Positions 1-7,475 of a DNA stretch of 26,338 bases are shown in pieces. Source of the stretch: JBGPRB01 sp964422155 (lineage in GTDB: Bacteria; Chloroflexota; Dehalococcoidia; Dehalococcoidales; RBG-16-60-22); NCBI GenBank assembly GCA_964422155.1, contig CAYQZZ010000025.1, forward strand, positions 1 through 26,338. Direction: 5' to 3'. Made by a program: the position numbers and the translations under genes. Position 1 is the stretch's first letter, and each line of letters opens with the position of its first letter. The notes beneath the pieces are model-generated. The model ran no database searches. It worked only from the letters and a program-made list of their open reading frames with translations, and was not told the origin of the DNA.

Positions 1-357
1 GGCGGCGTGCTTCGGTTTCACTTTACGCATGGACTGACTGGGCGGGCCGATGAAAGTAAGCCCGTATTTTTCGCACATTTCTACAAATTCGAGGTTTTCT
101 GCCAGAAAACCGTACCCCGGGTGAAGGGCTTCAGCCTTACACTTCCGGGCAACTTCCAGTATCTTTTCGACGTTGAGGTAGCTTTGCGCCGCCTCCGCCG
201 GCCCGATGGGATAGGCTTCGTCGGCGAGTCTCACGTGGAGGGAATCGGCGTCAACCTCTGAATAAATGACAGCGGTACGTATTCCCATCTCCCGGCATGT
301 TCTTATTATCCTTACGGCTATTTCGCCGCGATTTGCAATCAGGATTTTCTTAAACAA
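1..357 (-). CDS. accC: Biotin carboxylase, N-terminal part (cut by the window edge)
   Basis: Catalyses ATP-dependent carboxylation of biotin for acetyl-CoA, propionyl-CoA or a related carboxylase. The 119 visible residues are the N-terminal lobe of the family: a FKKILIANRGEIAVRI start, then YSEVDADSLH, then the ADEAYPIGP segment and the LHPGYGFLAEN loop. The rest lies outside the window. The start chosen is a TTG at 357-355, preceded by GGGAG six bases upstream; an overlapping ATG is in another frame. It is divergent from rplY. Sequence alone cannot separate AccC from PccA or the pyruvate carboxylase A subunit, which share this lobe. The family is certain, the exact substrate is not. Confidence 0.9.
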   Translation of the reverse strand, partial: MFKKILIANRGEIAVRIIRTCREMGIRTAVIYSEVDADSLHVRLADEAYPIGPAEAAQSYLNVEKILEVARKCKAEALHPGYGFLAENLEFVEMCEKYGLTFIGPPSQSMRKVKPKHAA

Positions 358-445
358 GTCATTCTCCCATTTTATTTATATGCCTGCAATTCTACCGCAA
401 ATACAAAAAAGCATCAAATATCCAGGCCGGGCCGCTATATCGAAG

Positions 446-475
446 TTGATTTTCTACATTCATTTATGTTTAAAT
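446..475 (+). promoter_or_regulatory. Possible promoter of rplY
   Basis: TTGATT at 446-451 and TTAAAT at 470-475 are separated by 18 bases, just ahead of the rplY ribosome binding site. The match is only moderate and the region is AT-rich, so this is tentative. Confidence 0.3.
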
Positions 476-500
476 AAACAGGATGGAAAGGGGAAAACAG

Positions 501-1208
501 ATGGAAGAACTCAAGATAAAAGCTTCTAAGAGAGATGTGCTCGGGAAGAAGAACCGTTTTTTGCGTCGTAAAGGAGTCACTCCGGCACATCTCTTCGGCC
601 ATAGTATAAAATCGCTGGTCCTGCAGTGCGATACTGACGAACTTAAGAAAATGTTGGCTCATGCCGGGATGACACGCCTTGTCAGTCTCAAAGTTGAAGG
701 GGAGAAAGAGTCTAAAAACGTCTTTGTCCGTGAAATTCAGAGGGACGCCTTGAGCCGGCAGCTTCTCCATGTTGATTTCTACCAGGTGAGAAAGGGAGAG
801 AAGATGAGCATGGATGTGCCCATCGTCCTGGTAGGCGAGGCCCCGGCGATGAAAGGGAAGGGGCGCATTATGTCCCACGGCATCACTATCCTCAGAATCG
901 AATGTTTACCGGAAAAAGTCCCGCCACAGATTGAAGTTGACATAAGTGTATTACAGGATATCGACCAGGCTATTCATGTCAAGGATATTGTCCTCGACCC
1001 GGATATTCTCGTTCGTGACGACCCCGAACTCCTGGTTGCCAAGGTCTCCGAAATCGTAATTAAGGTTGAAGAAGAGAAACCGGTAGTCGAGGAAGCGGTT
1101 GTCGCTGAGGCCGGCGCCGAGGAAAAAGCTGAGGGAGCGCCAGAAAAACCGTCGGCTGAGGCTGCATCCGATAAATCCGATAAAGGTAAGTCTGATAAAA
1201 AAGAATAG
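501..1208 (+). CDS. rplY: 50S ribosomal protein L25/Ctc, long form
   Basis: Ribosomal protein that binds 5S rRNA in the large subunit. The 235-residue product has the L25 N-terminal barrel (about residues 1-90: KASKRDVLGKK, RKGVTPAHLFG, RQLLHVDFYQV) and the TL5/Ctc C-terminal domain (about 95-190, with IECLPEKVPPQIEVD). It ends in an acidic, Ala/Glu-rich tail closing with a lysine-rich stretch, which is typical of Ctc proteins and absent from short enterobacterial L25. The ATG at 501 is chosen over the upstream in-frame ATG at 483 because AAAGGGG sits at the right distance in front of it. An unusual detail is HLFGHSIKS where many relatives have a YG motif. Confidence 0.93.
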   Translation: MEELKIKASKRDVLGKKNRFLRRKGVTPAHLFGHSIKSLVLQCDTDELKKMLAHAGMTRLVSLKVEGEKESKNVFVREIQRDALSRQLLHVDFYQVRKGEKMSMDVPIVLVGEAPAMKGKGRIMSHGITILRIECLPEKVPPQIEVDISVLQDIDQAIHVKDIVLDPDILVRDDPELLVAKVSEIVIKVEEEKPVVEEAVVAEAGAEEKAEGAPEKPSAEAASDKSDKGKSDKKE

Positions 1209-1249
1209 CCTTCATCGGTCTACTGTACCTGACGGCTTGTGGTTTAACG

Positions 1250-2089
1250 ATGATTATTGATTTCCACACGCATGTGCTATCGCCGGGGATTAAAAATAAC
1301 CGCAGCGATTATGTGGAAAGAGATACCGCTTTCGCCCAGATATACTCGGGCGAAAAAGTCAAGATTGCCACCGCCGAAGACCTCATCAACAGCATGGACC
1401 GGGATGGGGTCGATATTTCCGTCATCGTCAACTACGGCTGGAGCACGCACGAACTCTGCGTGGAGACCAACGACTATATTTTAGAGTCGGTGGCGCGCTA
1501 CCCCAAGCGTTTAATCGGTTTCTGCGCCGTGGGTTCTTATACGGATAAAGCCTCACTGGCAGAAATCGAGCGCTGCGTCCGCGGCGGCATAAGGGGTGTC
1601 GGCGAACTCAGGCCGGATACACAGCCGATTGATTTTACTAAAAAAGATGTCATAGAGCCGTTTGCGGACCTGCTGCGGAAGTACAAATTGATTTTATTGA
1701 CACACTCCTCCGAGCCGGTAGGTCACCTTTACCCCGGCAAGGGGGCAGCCACGCCCGGTTTGCTGTACGCGTTTATCGCCGGCTTTCCCGATGTGCCCGT
1801 TGTCTGCGCTCACTGGGGCGGCGGTCTGCCTTTCTATACCCTGATGCCCGAGGTTCGGAAGGCGCTGGAAAATGTTTATTTCGATACGGCCATATCGCCT
1901 TTTCTTTACCGACCGGAGATATACCTTGAGGTCAGCCGACTTATCGGTGCCGATAGAATTCTCTTCGGCAGCGACTACCCCGTGATACCGCAGAGTCGGC
2001 TGCTCAAAGAAATAGATTCGGCAGGTCTGCCGGAAGAAGAAAAAGATATGATTCTCTCCGGCAATGCGTGCAGGTTGCTCGGTATATAG
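1250..2089 (+). CDS. Amidohydrolase-family (COG2159-like) metal-dependent hydrolase
   Basis: A 279-residue TIM-barrel metal hydrolase of the amidohydrolase-2 type. Visible metal-site residues are the N-terminal DFHTHV (His6, His8), GVGEL with Glu119, LTHSSEP with His152, CAHWGGG with His188 and LFGSDYP with Asp242. This is the usual order for the group, which includes decarboxylases such as ACMSD and uncharacterised hydrolases. The substrate cannot be read from the sequence. The gene follows rplY by 41 bases and precedes thpR by 8, so the three may be co-transcribed. No strong ribosome binding site precedes the ATG, but the family N-terminus (IIDFHTH) fixes the start. Confidence 0.88.
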   Translation: MIIDFHTHVLSPGIKNNRSDYVERDTAFAQIYSGEKVKIATAEDLINSMDRDGVDISVIVNYGWSTHELCVETNDYILESVARYPKRLIGFCAVGSYTDKASLAEIERCVRGGIRGVGELRPDTQPIDFTKKDVIEPFADLLRKYKLILLTHSSEPVGHLYPGKGAATPGLLYAFIAGFPDVPVVCAHWGGGLPFYTLMPEVRKALENVYFDTAISPFLYRPEIYLEVSRLIGADRILFGSDYPVIPQSRLLKEIDSAGLPEEEKDMILSGNACRLLGI

Positions 2090-2097
2090 TTTAAAAC

Positions 2098-2676
2098 ATG
2101 GAACAGATTCGCTCATTTATCGCTATCGAGTTGCCCCAGGAGTTGAAGCTGGCGCTCACCCGACTTCGGGATAAGCTTAAATCGGGGAGTCGGGCGCCGG
2201 TGAAGTGGGTTGACCCTGATAGTATTCACCTTACGCTCAAGTTTCTGGGTAATATCGACTCTGACATAACCGGCAAAATTACCTCGGCGCTGGAGGAGGC
2301 TGTACGTGGCACGTCTCCATTCAGCGTTAAATTAAGCGGACTCGGAGTTTTCCCCAATATCAGGCGTGTCCAGGTGGTCTGGGTGGGATTAGCTGGAGAG
2401 GTAGCAAAGCTCGGTCAGCTTCAGCAGCGTATCGAAACCGGCCTGATTCCTCTGGGTTTCGCCGCGGAATCGCGCTCTTTCACACCTCATCTTACCCTGG
2501 GCCGCGTTCGCGACTATGCGGCGCCGGATGAACGGCAGAACCTCGGTCAGATTGTTACCGGCACGGCTTTTGAAGCTAAATGTAACGTGAACATAGATGC
2601 CGTTCACCTGATAAAGAGCCAGCTGACCAGGGAAGGCCCTGTTTACAGTAAGATTAGCACGGTTACGCTTGGATAG
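2098..2676 (+). CDS. thpR: RNA 2',3'-cyclic phosphodiesterase (2H phosphoesterase)
   Basis: Member of the ThpR/LigT branch of the 2H phosphoesterases, which open 2',3'-cyclic phosphate ends of RNA to 2'-phosphates. The 192-residue protein has the family start IRSFIAIELP and both catalytic H-x-T motifs: HLTLKFLGN (His44, Thr46) and HLTLGRVR (His131, Thr133). Length and motif spacing are normal. It begins 8 bases after the amidohydrolase stop, which points to an operon, although the functions are not obviously linked. Confidence 0.93.
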   Translation: MEQIRSFIAIELPQELKLALTRLRDKLKSGSRAPVKWVDPDSIHLTLKFLGNIDSDITGKITSALEEAVRGTSPFSVKLSGLGVFPNIRRVQVVWVGLAGEVAKLGQLQQRIETGLIPLGFAAESRSFTPHLTLGRVRDYAAPDERQNLGQIVTGTAFEAKCNVNIDAVHLIKSQLTREGPVYSKISTVTLG

Positions 2677-2745
2677 TCTATTATTCTGACCTTCGCCCAG
2701 CACAACCATTTTTCCATATTACGTGACGGAATATTAACAATAATG

Positions 2746-2774
2746 TTGACAATATACTAAATTAGTAATATAGT
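2746..2774 (+). promoter_or_regulatory. Near-consensus promoter of the toxin-antitoxin pair
   Basis: TTGACA (2746-2751) and TATAGT (2769-2774) are separated by exactly 17 bases. The predicted transcript would start near 2781, leaving a very short leader before the toxin gene. Confidence 0.75.
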
Positions 2775-2786
2775 AAAATAGTAATG
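2755..2786 (+). repeat. Putative operator: inverted repeat plus three 8-base direct repeats
   Basis: A perfect inverted repeat, TACTAA-A-TTAGTA, occupies 2755-2767 in the promoter spacer. It runs into three tandem 8-base units, TAGTAATA (2763-2770), TAGTAAAA (2771-2778) and TAGTAATG (2779-2786), covering the -10 box and the transcription start. This layout suits autorepression by the AbrB-type antitoxin encoded downstream; binding itself is inferred. Confidence 0.6.
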
Positions 2787-2802
2787 AATTATGAGGAATG
2801 CC

Positions 2803-3063
2803 GTGAGAATTGCTCGGACAGAGAGGTTTAAAAGGGCCTGGGGACAACTTACCAAAGGGGAGAAACAGTTGGCTCGTAAGGCTATTACAAACTTAACATC
2901 GGACATACGGTATCCTTCTTTGAGAGTGAAGAAAATTAAAGGGGTAGAAAATATCTGGGAAGCCAGAGTGAGCCTCTCATTGAGGATGACTTTCCAAATT
3001 GAAAGTAACACGATTATTCTGCGTAATATAGGACGCCATAACGAGACTATACAGCGTCCATAG
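2803..3063 (+). CDS. RelE/ParE-family toxin of a type II toxin-antitoxin system
   Basis: Small basic protein (86 residues from the GTG used here) with the RelE/ParE fold pattern: an N-terminal RIARTERFKRAW strand-helix, a lysine/arginine-rich helix (KGEKQLARKAI), then LRVKKIKG, IWEARVSLSLRMTFQI and a final strand ending LRNIGRHNE. Family members usually act as ribosome-dependent mRNA interferases or gyrase poisons; which applies here cannot be told. The GTG at 2803 is preferred because GAGGA lies five bases upstream. An in-frame ATG at 2791 would add four residues but has no ribosome binding site. The toxin precedes its antitoxin, the less common order, and the stop is 11 bases before the antitoxin start. 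Confidence 0.8.
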   Translation: MRIARTERFKRAWGQLTKGEKQLARKAITNLTSDIRYPSLRVKKIKGVENIWEARVSLSLRMTFQIESNTIILRNIGRHNETIQRP

Positions 3064-3074
3064 TGAGGTGGAAA

Positions 3075-3353
3075 ATGACGACTTATAGCAAAGTAACCAG
3101 AAATGGGCAGATAACCCTGCCAGCTTCTGTCCGCAGAAAACTTGGCATACGAGAAGGAGACATAGTTGAAGTTCTGGTTGATGATGATAGGGCTGTGCTC
3201 CTGCCCAAGAAAATTGTTGATAAAAATCAGGCTTACTTCTGGACAAAGGAATGGCAGGAAGCGGAGAGAGATGCCAGCGAAGACATCAAGGCAGGCCGGG
3301 TTAAGACATTTGATACCGCTGAGGAGCTAATTAAAGACTTAGACGAAAAGTAG
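3075..3353 (+). CDS. AbrB/MazE/SpoVT-type antitoxin
   Basis: The 92-residue product starts with a swapped-hairpin AbrB DNA-binding domain (residues 1-47: SKVTRNGQITLPASVRRKLG, then GDIVEVLVDDDRAVLLPKK). A charged, helical C-terminal part (48-92) ends with FDTAEELIKDLDEK, resembling the toxin-wrapping tails of RelB/Phd antitoxins. It should neutralise the toxin encoded directly upstream and repress their shared promoter. The ATG at 3075 is chosen over an in-frame GTG at 3063 because GAGGTGG precedes it. AbrB-type antitoxins are usually paired with MazF or PIN toxins, so the RelE-type partner is of interest. Confidence 0.85.
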   Translation: MTTYSKVTRNGQITLPASVRRKLGIREGDIVEVLVDDDRAVLLPKKIVDKNQAYFWTKEWQEAERDASEDIKAGRVKTFDTAEELIKDLDEK

Positions 3354-3381
3354 GTTCAACTGTTGTTTAAAGAGGTGGCAC

Positions 3382-3864
3382 ATGGTCAGGAACATCTTTA
3401 AAGCAAGAATGGAAATTGATAAATTTGCTAGTGGAGACTCCCGTTTATTTGTAGAGTTTGCTGATACTAAAGGACAAGAACGTGGCGAACTCCAATGGAC
3501 ACCAGTGTGGCATGATGTCGGCCAGCTGAAGGTAAAAGCAGTAGAGGTAGAACGCCAAAATAAACCTGGGAGTACGTATCTGGAACAGTTTGCCAATGTA
3601 TGCTCAGAAGTAGTTACTAAATATGCTCCAGTTGAGCATGCTAAAATTATGGGAGGACGTTGTACTGAATATAGAGTAGACCGAGAAACCTCCAAAGTCT
3701 ATATAACAGTCTTTTATCGTGAGGTCACTGATAGGATTGGTTGGATAGCAGGAGTGGTTGAATGGGAGCTAGCCATACCTGTAACTGAAGAGAAACTTAG
3801 AGCACTCATTGGCAATGATTCTCTATGGCTTATTTGGAATGGGAAAGTTGTTGAAATCCGATGA
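3382..3864 (+). CDS. Hypothetical protein next to the toxin-antitoxin pair
   Basis: Not recognised. The 160-residue soluble protein has no signal peptide or membrane segment. It has an N-terminal SGDSRLFVEFADTKGQE segment, a central helical part with two cysteines, and a strand-rich C-terminal half with repeated Trp and Ile/Val (RIGWIAGVVEWELAIPV, LWLIWNGKVVEIR). It has a good ribosome binding site (AGAGGTGG) and lies 28 bases after the antitoxin gene in the same AT-richer segment, so it may be the third gene of that operon or cargo of the same insertion. A strong terminator follows it. Confidence 0.65.
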   Translation: MVRNIFKARMEIDKFASGDSRLFVEFADTKGQERGELQWTPVWHDVGQLKVKAVEVERQNKPGSTYLEQFANVCSEVVTKYAPVEHAKIMGGRCTEYRVDRETSKVYITVFYREVTDRIGWIAGVVEWELAIPVTEEKLRALIGNDSLWLIWNGKVVEIR

Positions 3865-3895
3865 AATTAGAATACCGCATTGTATTGAACGTTTT

Positions 3896-3923
3896 AGAGG
3901 GGCGCCAGCCCCTCTTTCTTTTT
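3896..3923 (+). terminator. Rho-independent terminator
   Basis: Perfect 8-base-pair stem AGAGGGGC / GCCCCTCT with the four-base loop GCCA, followed by TTCTTTTT. It closes the transcript of the unknown protein and toxin-antitoxin genes. Confidence 0.85.
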
Positions 3924-3924
3924 C

Positions 3925-3947
3925 CCCTCTCCCTCGATGGGAGAGGG
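3925..3947. repeat. REP-like palindrome
   Basis: A perfect 9-base inverted repeat, CCCTCTCCC / GGGAGAGGG, with loop TCGAT is followed by CAGGGTGAGGGTG. Intergenic palindromes of this CCCTCTCCC type are dispersed in many bacterial genomes; here only one copy is seen. The rest of the 241-base gap up to the next gene shows nothing further that I can support. Confidence 0.55.
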
Positions 3948-4123
3948 CAGGGTGAGGGTGATATTAACCCGCAGGTGTGAGGTAATCAATCAACAATCGG
4001 ACACACTAACACTCAAAATCTTTACTAAATGTTTATTCGCTGGCGATTGAAATTAATACCTTGTTTAGCATCCACTCTCTAAAATAGGCACAGATAGTAA
4101 TAGAAGTGCCGGGAGGTGTGGAA

Positions 4124-5149
4124 ATGACCATTCCCAGAGAAAATATATTACTCGTTGATGATGAGGAAGCCATACGTTGCATTCTTTCTAAAGGACTGTC
4201 TATGCGCGGCTACGTTTGTGATGAAGCCGAGGACGGAGAGCAGGCTTTAAACAAGCTGGAAGCTAATCCGTCTGACCTTGTTATCATGGACATTAATATG
4301 CCGGGAAGACCGGGTAGCGAGGTATTGCTGGATATCACCGCGCGTTTCCCTGAGACGGCGGTAATCATGGCCAGTGGCGTTACCGATAACAGGGTTATCG
4401 CTAAGTGTATCAAGGACGGCGCTCAGGACTATATCAGCAAGCCGTTTAGATTCGAACAGGTTTTAACGAGTATCAACGGAACTCTAGACAAGCGGAGAGT
4501 TGTGCTCGAAATACAGCGTTACTTTCAGGACATGGGTAAAAAAGCCAATAAGCAGCAGGTAGAACCCAGGAAACTTTTCCTCGGCACTATCGAGAATCTC
4601 GTCAATACTCTGGAATCCTGTGATATCTATACCAAGGGTCATTCTCAGGAGGTAGCCGAGTTGGCCCTGGCTATAAGTAACCAGCTCAAGTTTTCTCCCG
4701 AGGAGATGGAAGATATGCGCTGGGCGGCTTTGCTTCATGACGTCGGCAAGATAGCCGTAGACCCGGATATTCTGAATAAGCCCAGCGAACTGACGTCCAG
4801 TGAGTACCGGCACATCATGACACATGCCATTGTTGGTCCCAACCTCGTCAGGCCGTTCGTCAATGATAAGGTTGTGGATATGATATCGCATCATCATGAC
4901 CATTTTGACGGCGCTGGCCTGGGCCAGACAGTCCGTGGTAAAGATATTCCCCTGGGAGCCAGGGTTATCGCGGTAGCTGATGCTTTTCAGGCTATGATTT
5001 CTGACCGTCCTTACCGGAAAGCCCTGTCCAGGCTGGACGCCATCGAGGAAATTCTATGGTACAGCGGCTCTCAGTTCGACCCTATCATAGCTAATATTTT
5101 TATTAATACTATTCGGCAGCAGCAGATGCAGGCAAGGTATAAAAATTAA
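4124..5149 (+). CDS. Response regulator with HD-GYP-type phosphohydrolase domain
   Basis: A 341-residue, two-domain regulator of the RpfG type. A CheY-like receiver spans residues 6-122: acidic pair Asp12/Asp13, phosphoacceptor Asp56 in VIMDINMPG, Ser84 and Lys106 in SKPF. An HD-GYP domain follows (about 150-335) with HSQEVAELA (His173), the LLHDVGK pair His205-Asp206, and HHHDHFDGAG at 256-265. The family hydrolyses cyclic di-GMP or related dinucleotides. The signature GYP tripeptide is replaced by Gly-Leu-Gly, so activity or partner contacts may differ. The ATG at 4124 follows GGGAGGTG at proper spacing; an upstream in-frame GTG at 4106 lacks such a site. No cognate histidine kinase is adjacent. 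Confidence 0.9.
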   Translation: MTIPRENILLVDDEEAIRCILSKGLSMRGYVCDEAEDGEQALNKLEANPSDLVIMDINMPGRPGSEVLLDITARFPETAVIMASGVTDNRVIAKCIKDGAQDYISKPFRFEQVLTSINGTLDKRRVVLEIQRYFQDMGKKANKQQVEPRKLFLGTIENLVNTLESCDIYTKGHSQEVAELALAISNQLKFSPEEMEDMRWAALLHDVGKIAVDPDILNKPSELTSSEYRHIMTHAIVGPNLVRPFVNDKVVDMISHHHDHFDGAGLGQTVRGKDIPLGARVIAVADAFQAMISDRPYRKALSRLDAIEEILWYSGSQFDPIIANIFINTIRQQQMQARYKN

Positions 5150-5189
5150 CAGTTCTCTGCTTGCAACTGAATATAGTGACACCGTCATC

Positions 5190-5230
5190 GAGGGGTGGGC
5201 AACCGAAGTCCCACCCCTCTTTATTTTATT
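5190..5230 (+). terminator. Rho-independent terminator
   Basis: A 10-base-pair stem, GAGGGGTGGG / CCCACCCCTC (5190-5199 with 5210-5219), and a 10-base loop are followed by TTTATTTTATT. It ends the HD-GYP regulator transcript. Confidence 0.88.
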
Positions 5231-5255
5231 CCTCCCACTGAGCTAGTTCAGATAC

Positions 5256-5285
5256 TTGCCATGAAGCATGATTATAGGATATACT
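5256..5285 (+). promoter_or_regulatory. Putative promoter of the zinc-ribbon miniprotein gene
   Basis: TTGCCA (5256-5261) and TATACT (5280-5285) are separated by 18 bases. It sits directly after the preceding terminator and about 40 bases before the start codon. Confidence 0.5.
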
Positions 5286-5326
5286 ATTAAGGTTTATTCT
5301 ATATTTACGGTTGGGAGGAGGACCCC

Positions 5327-5539
5327 ATGGAACAGTTCAATTTCCCCAAGTGTCAGAAATGCAGTTCTGGAGACCTTGTACCATTATCGGATTTCGGCAG
5401 TCAGGGGGCATCCATACAGTTTAAAGCCTGGGTTTGCACCAATCCTGATTGCGGATTCAACCTTAAAATCAGGAATGGTGACGTCTATAGAGACGAGCCT
5501 ATCATGAGCGGCGCACTCCACAACTCCCGCTCCCGATAA
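5327..5539 (+). CDS. Small zinc-ribbon-like protein
   Basis: A 70-residue protein with paired cysteines: CQKC at residues 9-12 and CTNPDC at 37-42, separated by about 24 residues. This spacing resembles a zinc ribbon, but no named family is recognised. The C-terminal third is polar and probably flexible. The start is well supported by GGGAGGAGG five bases upstream, and a promoter-like sequence precedes it. It lies just before the ComF-like gene. DNA, RNA or protein binding are all possible. Confidence 0.75.
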   Translation: MEQFNFPKCQKCSSGDLVPLSDFGSQGASIQFKAWVCTNPDCGFNLKIRNGDVYRDEPIMSGALHNSRSR

Positions 5540-5569
5540 GATAGAGGGAGTCACCTTTGCAGTAGAAAA

Positions 5570-6289
5570 TTGCGGATGGCAGATGTGCTTCCTCAAATAT
5601 TCAAACTCAAGAGAGTAGCACTTGACCTGCTTTTCCCTCCATGGTGTATCAGCTGCGGCAGGGAAGGTAACTATCTCTGCGATTTCTGTCGTCGGTTATT
5701 GCCGGTGATTTCTCCTCCCGTTTGTCCCAGGTGCGGGCGCCCCCAATCTCAGGGGATACTTTGCCCCGGCTGTGTCGACTGGCAGGCAGAGATAGACGGT
5801 ATCCGTTCCCCATTTTTGTTTGATGGCGTGATACGTCAGGCTATTCATGAGTTGAAGTATCGGAATCTCAGGGCTCTGGTGCCATCGCTCACCGGGTTTT
5901 TACACGACTTTCTCCTTAAAAGCCCGATACCGGCAGATGTGTTGGTGCCGGTACCGATACACCGAAAACGGTGGCGTGAGCGCGGCTATAATCAGTCCGC
6001 CTTGCTGGCCCATGAACTGGGCAGACTCAGCGGGTTGCCGGTAATGGAGAATTGTCTCGTTCGCCATAGTTATGCACCTCCGCAGGCAAGGTCGGCCAGC
6101 GTCATCGAGCGGCGTAAAAATGTCGCCGGTGCCTTCACCTGTCCTTCTTCTGAAGAATTACGAGGTAAGCAGGTGCTGCTGATAGATGACGTATCTACAT
6201 CCGGTGCAACTCTGAACACCTGCGCCGGAGCGCTAAAGACCGCCGGGGCTGCCGCGGTATGGGGGCTGGTATTAGCTCTGGAATTGTAG
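5570..6289 (+). CDS. ComF-family amidophosphoribosyltransferase-like protein
   Basis: A 239-residue protein with the double-zinc-finger front of the family (CISCG, CDFC, CPRCG and CPGC between residues 26 and 66) and a type I phosphoribosyltransferase domain. The PRPP loop is VLLIDDVSTSGATL near residue 205, and VLVPVPIHRKRWRERGYNQS lies in the middle. Relatives (ComF, GntX) are linked to DNA uptake and processing, but a PRPP reaction has not been defined for most. Start is uncertain: TTG at 5570 or ATG at 5576, neither with a clear ribosome binding site. No other competence gene is visible nearby. Confidence 0.87.
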   Translation: MRMADVLPQIFKLKRVALDLLFPPWCISCGREGNYLCDFCRRLLPVISPPVCPRCGRPQSQGILCPGCVDWQAEIDGIRSPFLFDGVIRQAIHELKYRNLRALVPSLTGFLHDFLLKSPIPADVLVPVPIHRKRWRERGYNQSALLAHELGRLSGLPVMENCLVRHSYAPPQARSASVIERRKNVAGAFTCPSSEELRGKQVLLIDDVSTSGATLNTCAGALKTAGAAAVWGLVLALEL

Positions 6290-6327
6290 GGTGATTCGTC
6301 AAAAATTTATATAAGGAGCGTGGCAAG

Positions 6328-6876
6328 ATGGAGCTGCAGATAGCCGGAACCAATACAGAAATAACGCCAGCGATAGAACGCTACGTTAAACGTAAATTGA
6401 GCAAACTTAATAAGCACCTGCCCGATATTATCGAAATTAAAGTGGAAGTTTCCGAAGAAAATACGAAGTCCCCGCAGCAGCACTATCTGGTACGGGCGAC
6501 GGTCAATAGCGGCGTCGGCAGGTCCGCATTTCACGGCGAGGAAAGGGCTGAGGACCTGTTTAAAGCTATCGATAAGGTTGCTGTCATCATGACACGCCAG
6601 CTGGAACGACGAAAAGGCAAGCTCTACGATAAGGGGAGAGGTAACCCGCTGGCCAGAGGCAAGTACAATCAGCCGGAAGTGGCGGAGATTGGGAGGAGGA
6701 TAGTCAAGACCAAGCGTTTTGTTATCGAGCCGATGTCTTCGGAAGAGGCTATCGAGCAGATGGAACGTCTCGGTCACAGTTTCTTCCTGTTCCTTGACGC
6801 CGATGCCGACGAGGTTCGCCTGTTGTACCGGCGGAATGACGGCAACTATGGTATAATTGAGCCGGAATTCAAGTAG
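6328..6876 (+). CDS. hpf: Ribosome hibernation promoting factor, long form
   Basis: The 182-residue product has the two parts of long HPF. The N-terminal S30AE/YfiA domain (about 1-100, start MELQIAGTNTEITPAIERYV) binds the decoding region of the 30S subunit. The C-terminal dimerisation domain (about 122-180, IVKTKRFVIEPMSSEEAIEQ through HSFFLFLDADADEVRLLYRR) joins two ribosomes into 100S particles. The linker is rich in Lys, Arg and Gly. The start is supported by AAGGAG upstream. It is expected to be made in slow growth or starvation; no specific regulatory site was found. Confidence 0.95.
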   Translation: MELQIAGTNTEITPAIERYVKRKLSKLNKHLPDIIEIKVEVSEENTKSPQQHYLVRATVNSGVGRSAFHGEERAEDLFKAIDKVAVIMTRQLERRKGKLYDKGRGNPLARGKYNQPEVAEIGRRIVKTKRFVIEPMSSEEAIEQMERLGHSFFLFLDADADEVRLLYRRNDGNYGIIEPEFK

Positions 6877-6938
6877 TCGGTAGCTTTAATAATGATGGTT
6901 TAAGGTGTATACTTCTAATTATAGAGAACGGGAATTGA

Positions 6939-7457
6939 ATGGCAGTTAAACATAAAAATCTATATCTGTATCTGACCCTGGCCTGCTTCCTCGGCATTAT
7001 CCTCATCTTTGTCTTCGACGGTTATATGGGTGTTTATGATACCATCGTTATGGATAACGGTCAGTATCAGCAGAGGGTGGAGGCTGACCAGTGGCAGACG
7101 GAGAAGTACGGATACCTCGCTATGATGATGGTCGAGCGGGGCGGTCGGATAAACTTTAACTACACGGTGGAGAACCACAGATTTTCGGCATATTCTACCG
7201 ATATTAAGGTGTCCCTTTATTACGGGCAAGAGAAACTGGCCGACCTCTTGACCGGGACGATTACGGCAGGAGCTTTTAATAAAGGCGAGACGAAGTGGTC
7301 GCTGAATGCTTCTAATATTGTTCCTCAGAATTATCCGGCGGAACAGAGCTATAATTTACATATCATCATCAGGCGGGGTGAAGTAGAGCGGAAAATCAAT
7401 ATTAATATTAATCCATCTCCCTACCCCGCAAAAGCAATACCGGCACCGCCAAGATAA
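6939..7457 (+). CDS. Hypothetical membrane-anchored protein
   Basis: Not recognised. The 172-residue protein has one N-terminal hydrophobic helix (about residues 8-27, LYLYLTLACFLGIILIFVF) followed by a probably extracytoplasmic strand-rich domain. That domain contains GGRINFNYTVENHRFSAYST and ends in a proline-rich tail. The helix could be an uncleaved anchor. It heads a run of three tightly spaced genes for small membrane proteins (gaps of 18 and 4 bases), suggesting a shared transcript and perhaps one complex. Confidence 0.7.
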   Translation: MAVKHKNLYLYLTLACFLGIILIFVFDGYMGVYDTIVMDNGQYQQRVEADQWQTEKYGYLAMMMVERGGRINFNYTVENHRFSAYSTDIKVSLYYGQEKLADLLTGTITAGAFNKGETKWSLNASNIVPQNYPAEQSYNLHIIIRRGEVERKINININPSPYPAKAIPAPPR

Positions 7458-7475
7458 ACTGATAAGGTTGAATTT

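Noticed and set aside
435..878. Minus-strand 147-codon frame across rplY
   Set aside because: It lies opposite conserved L25 sequence, with no ribosome binding site and no motif.
2755..2786. Short direct repeats considered as a CRISPR-like array
   Set aside because: The units are 8 bases with no spacers and overlap a promoter, so an operator is the better reading. No CRISPR array or cas gene is present in the window.
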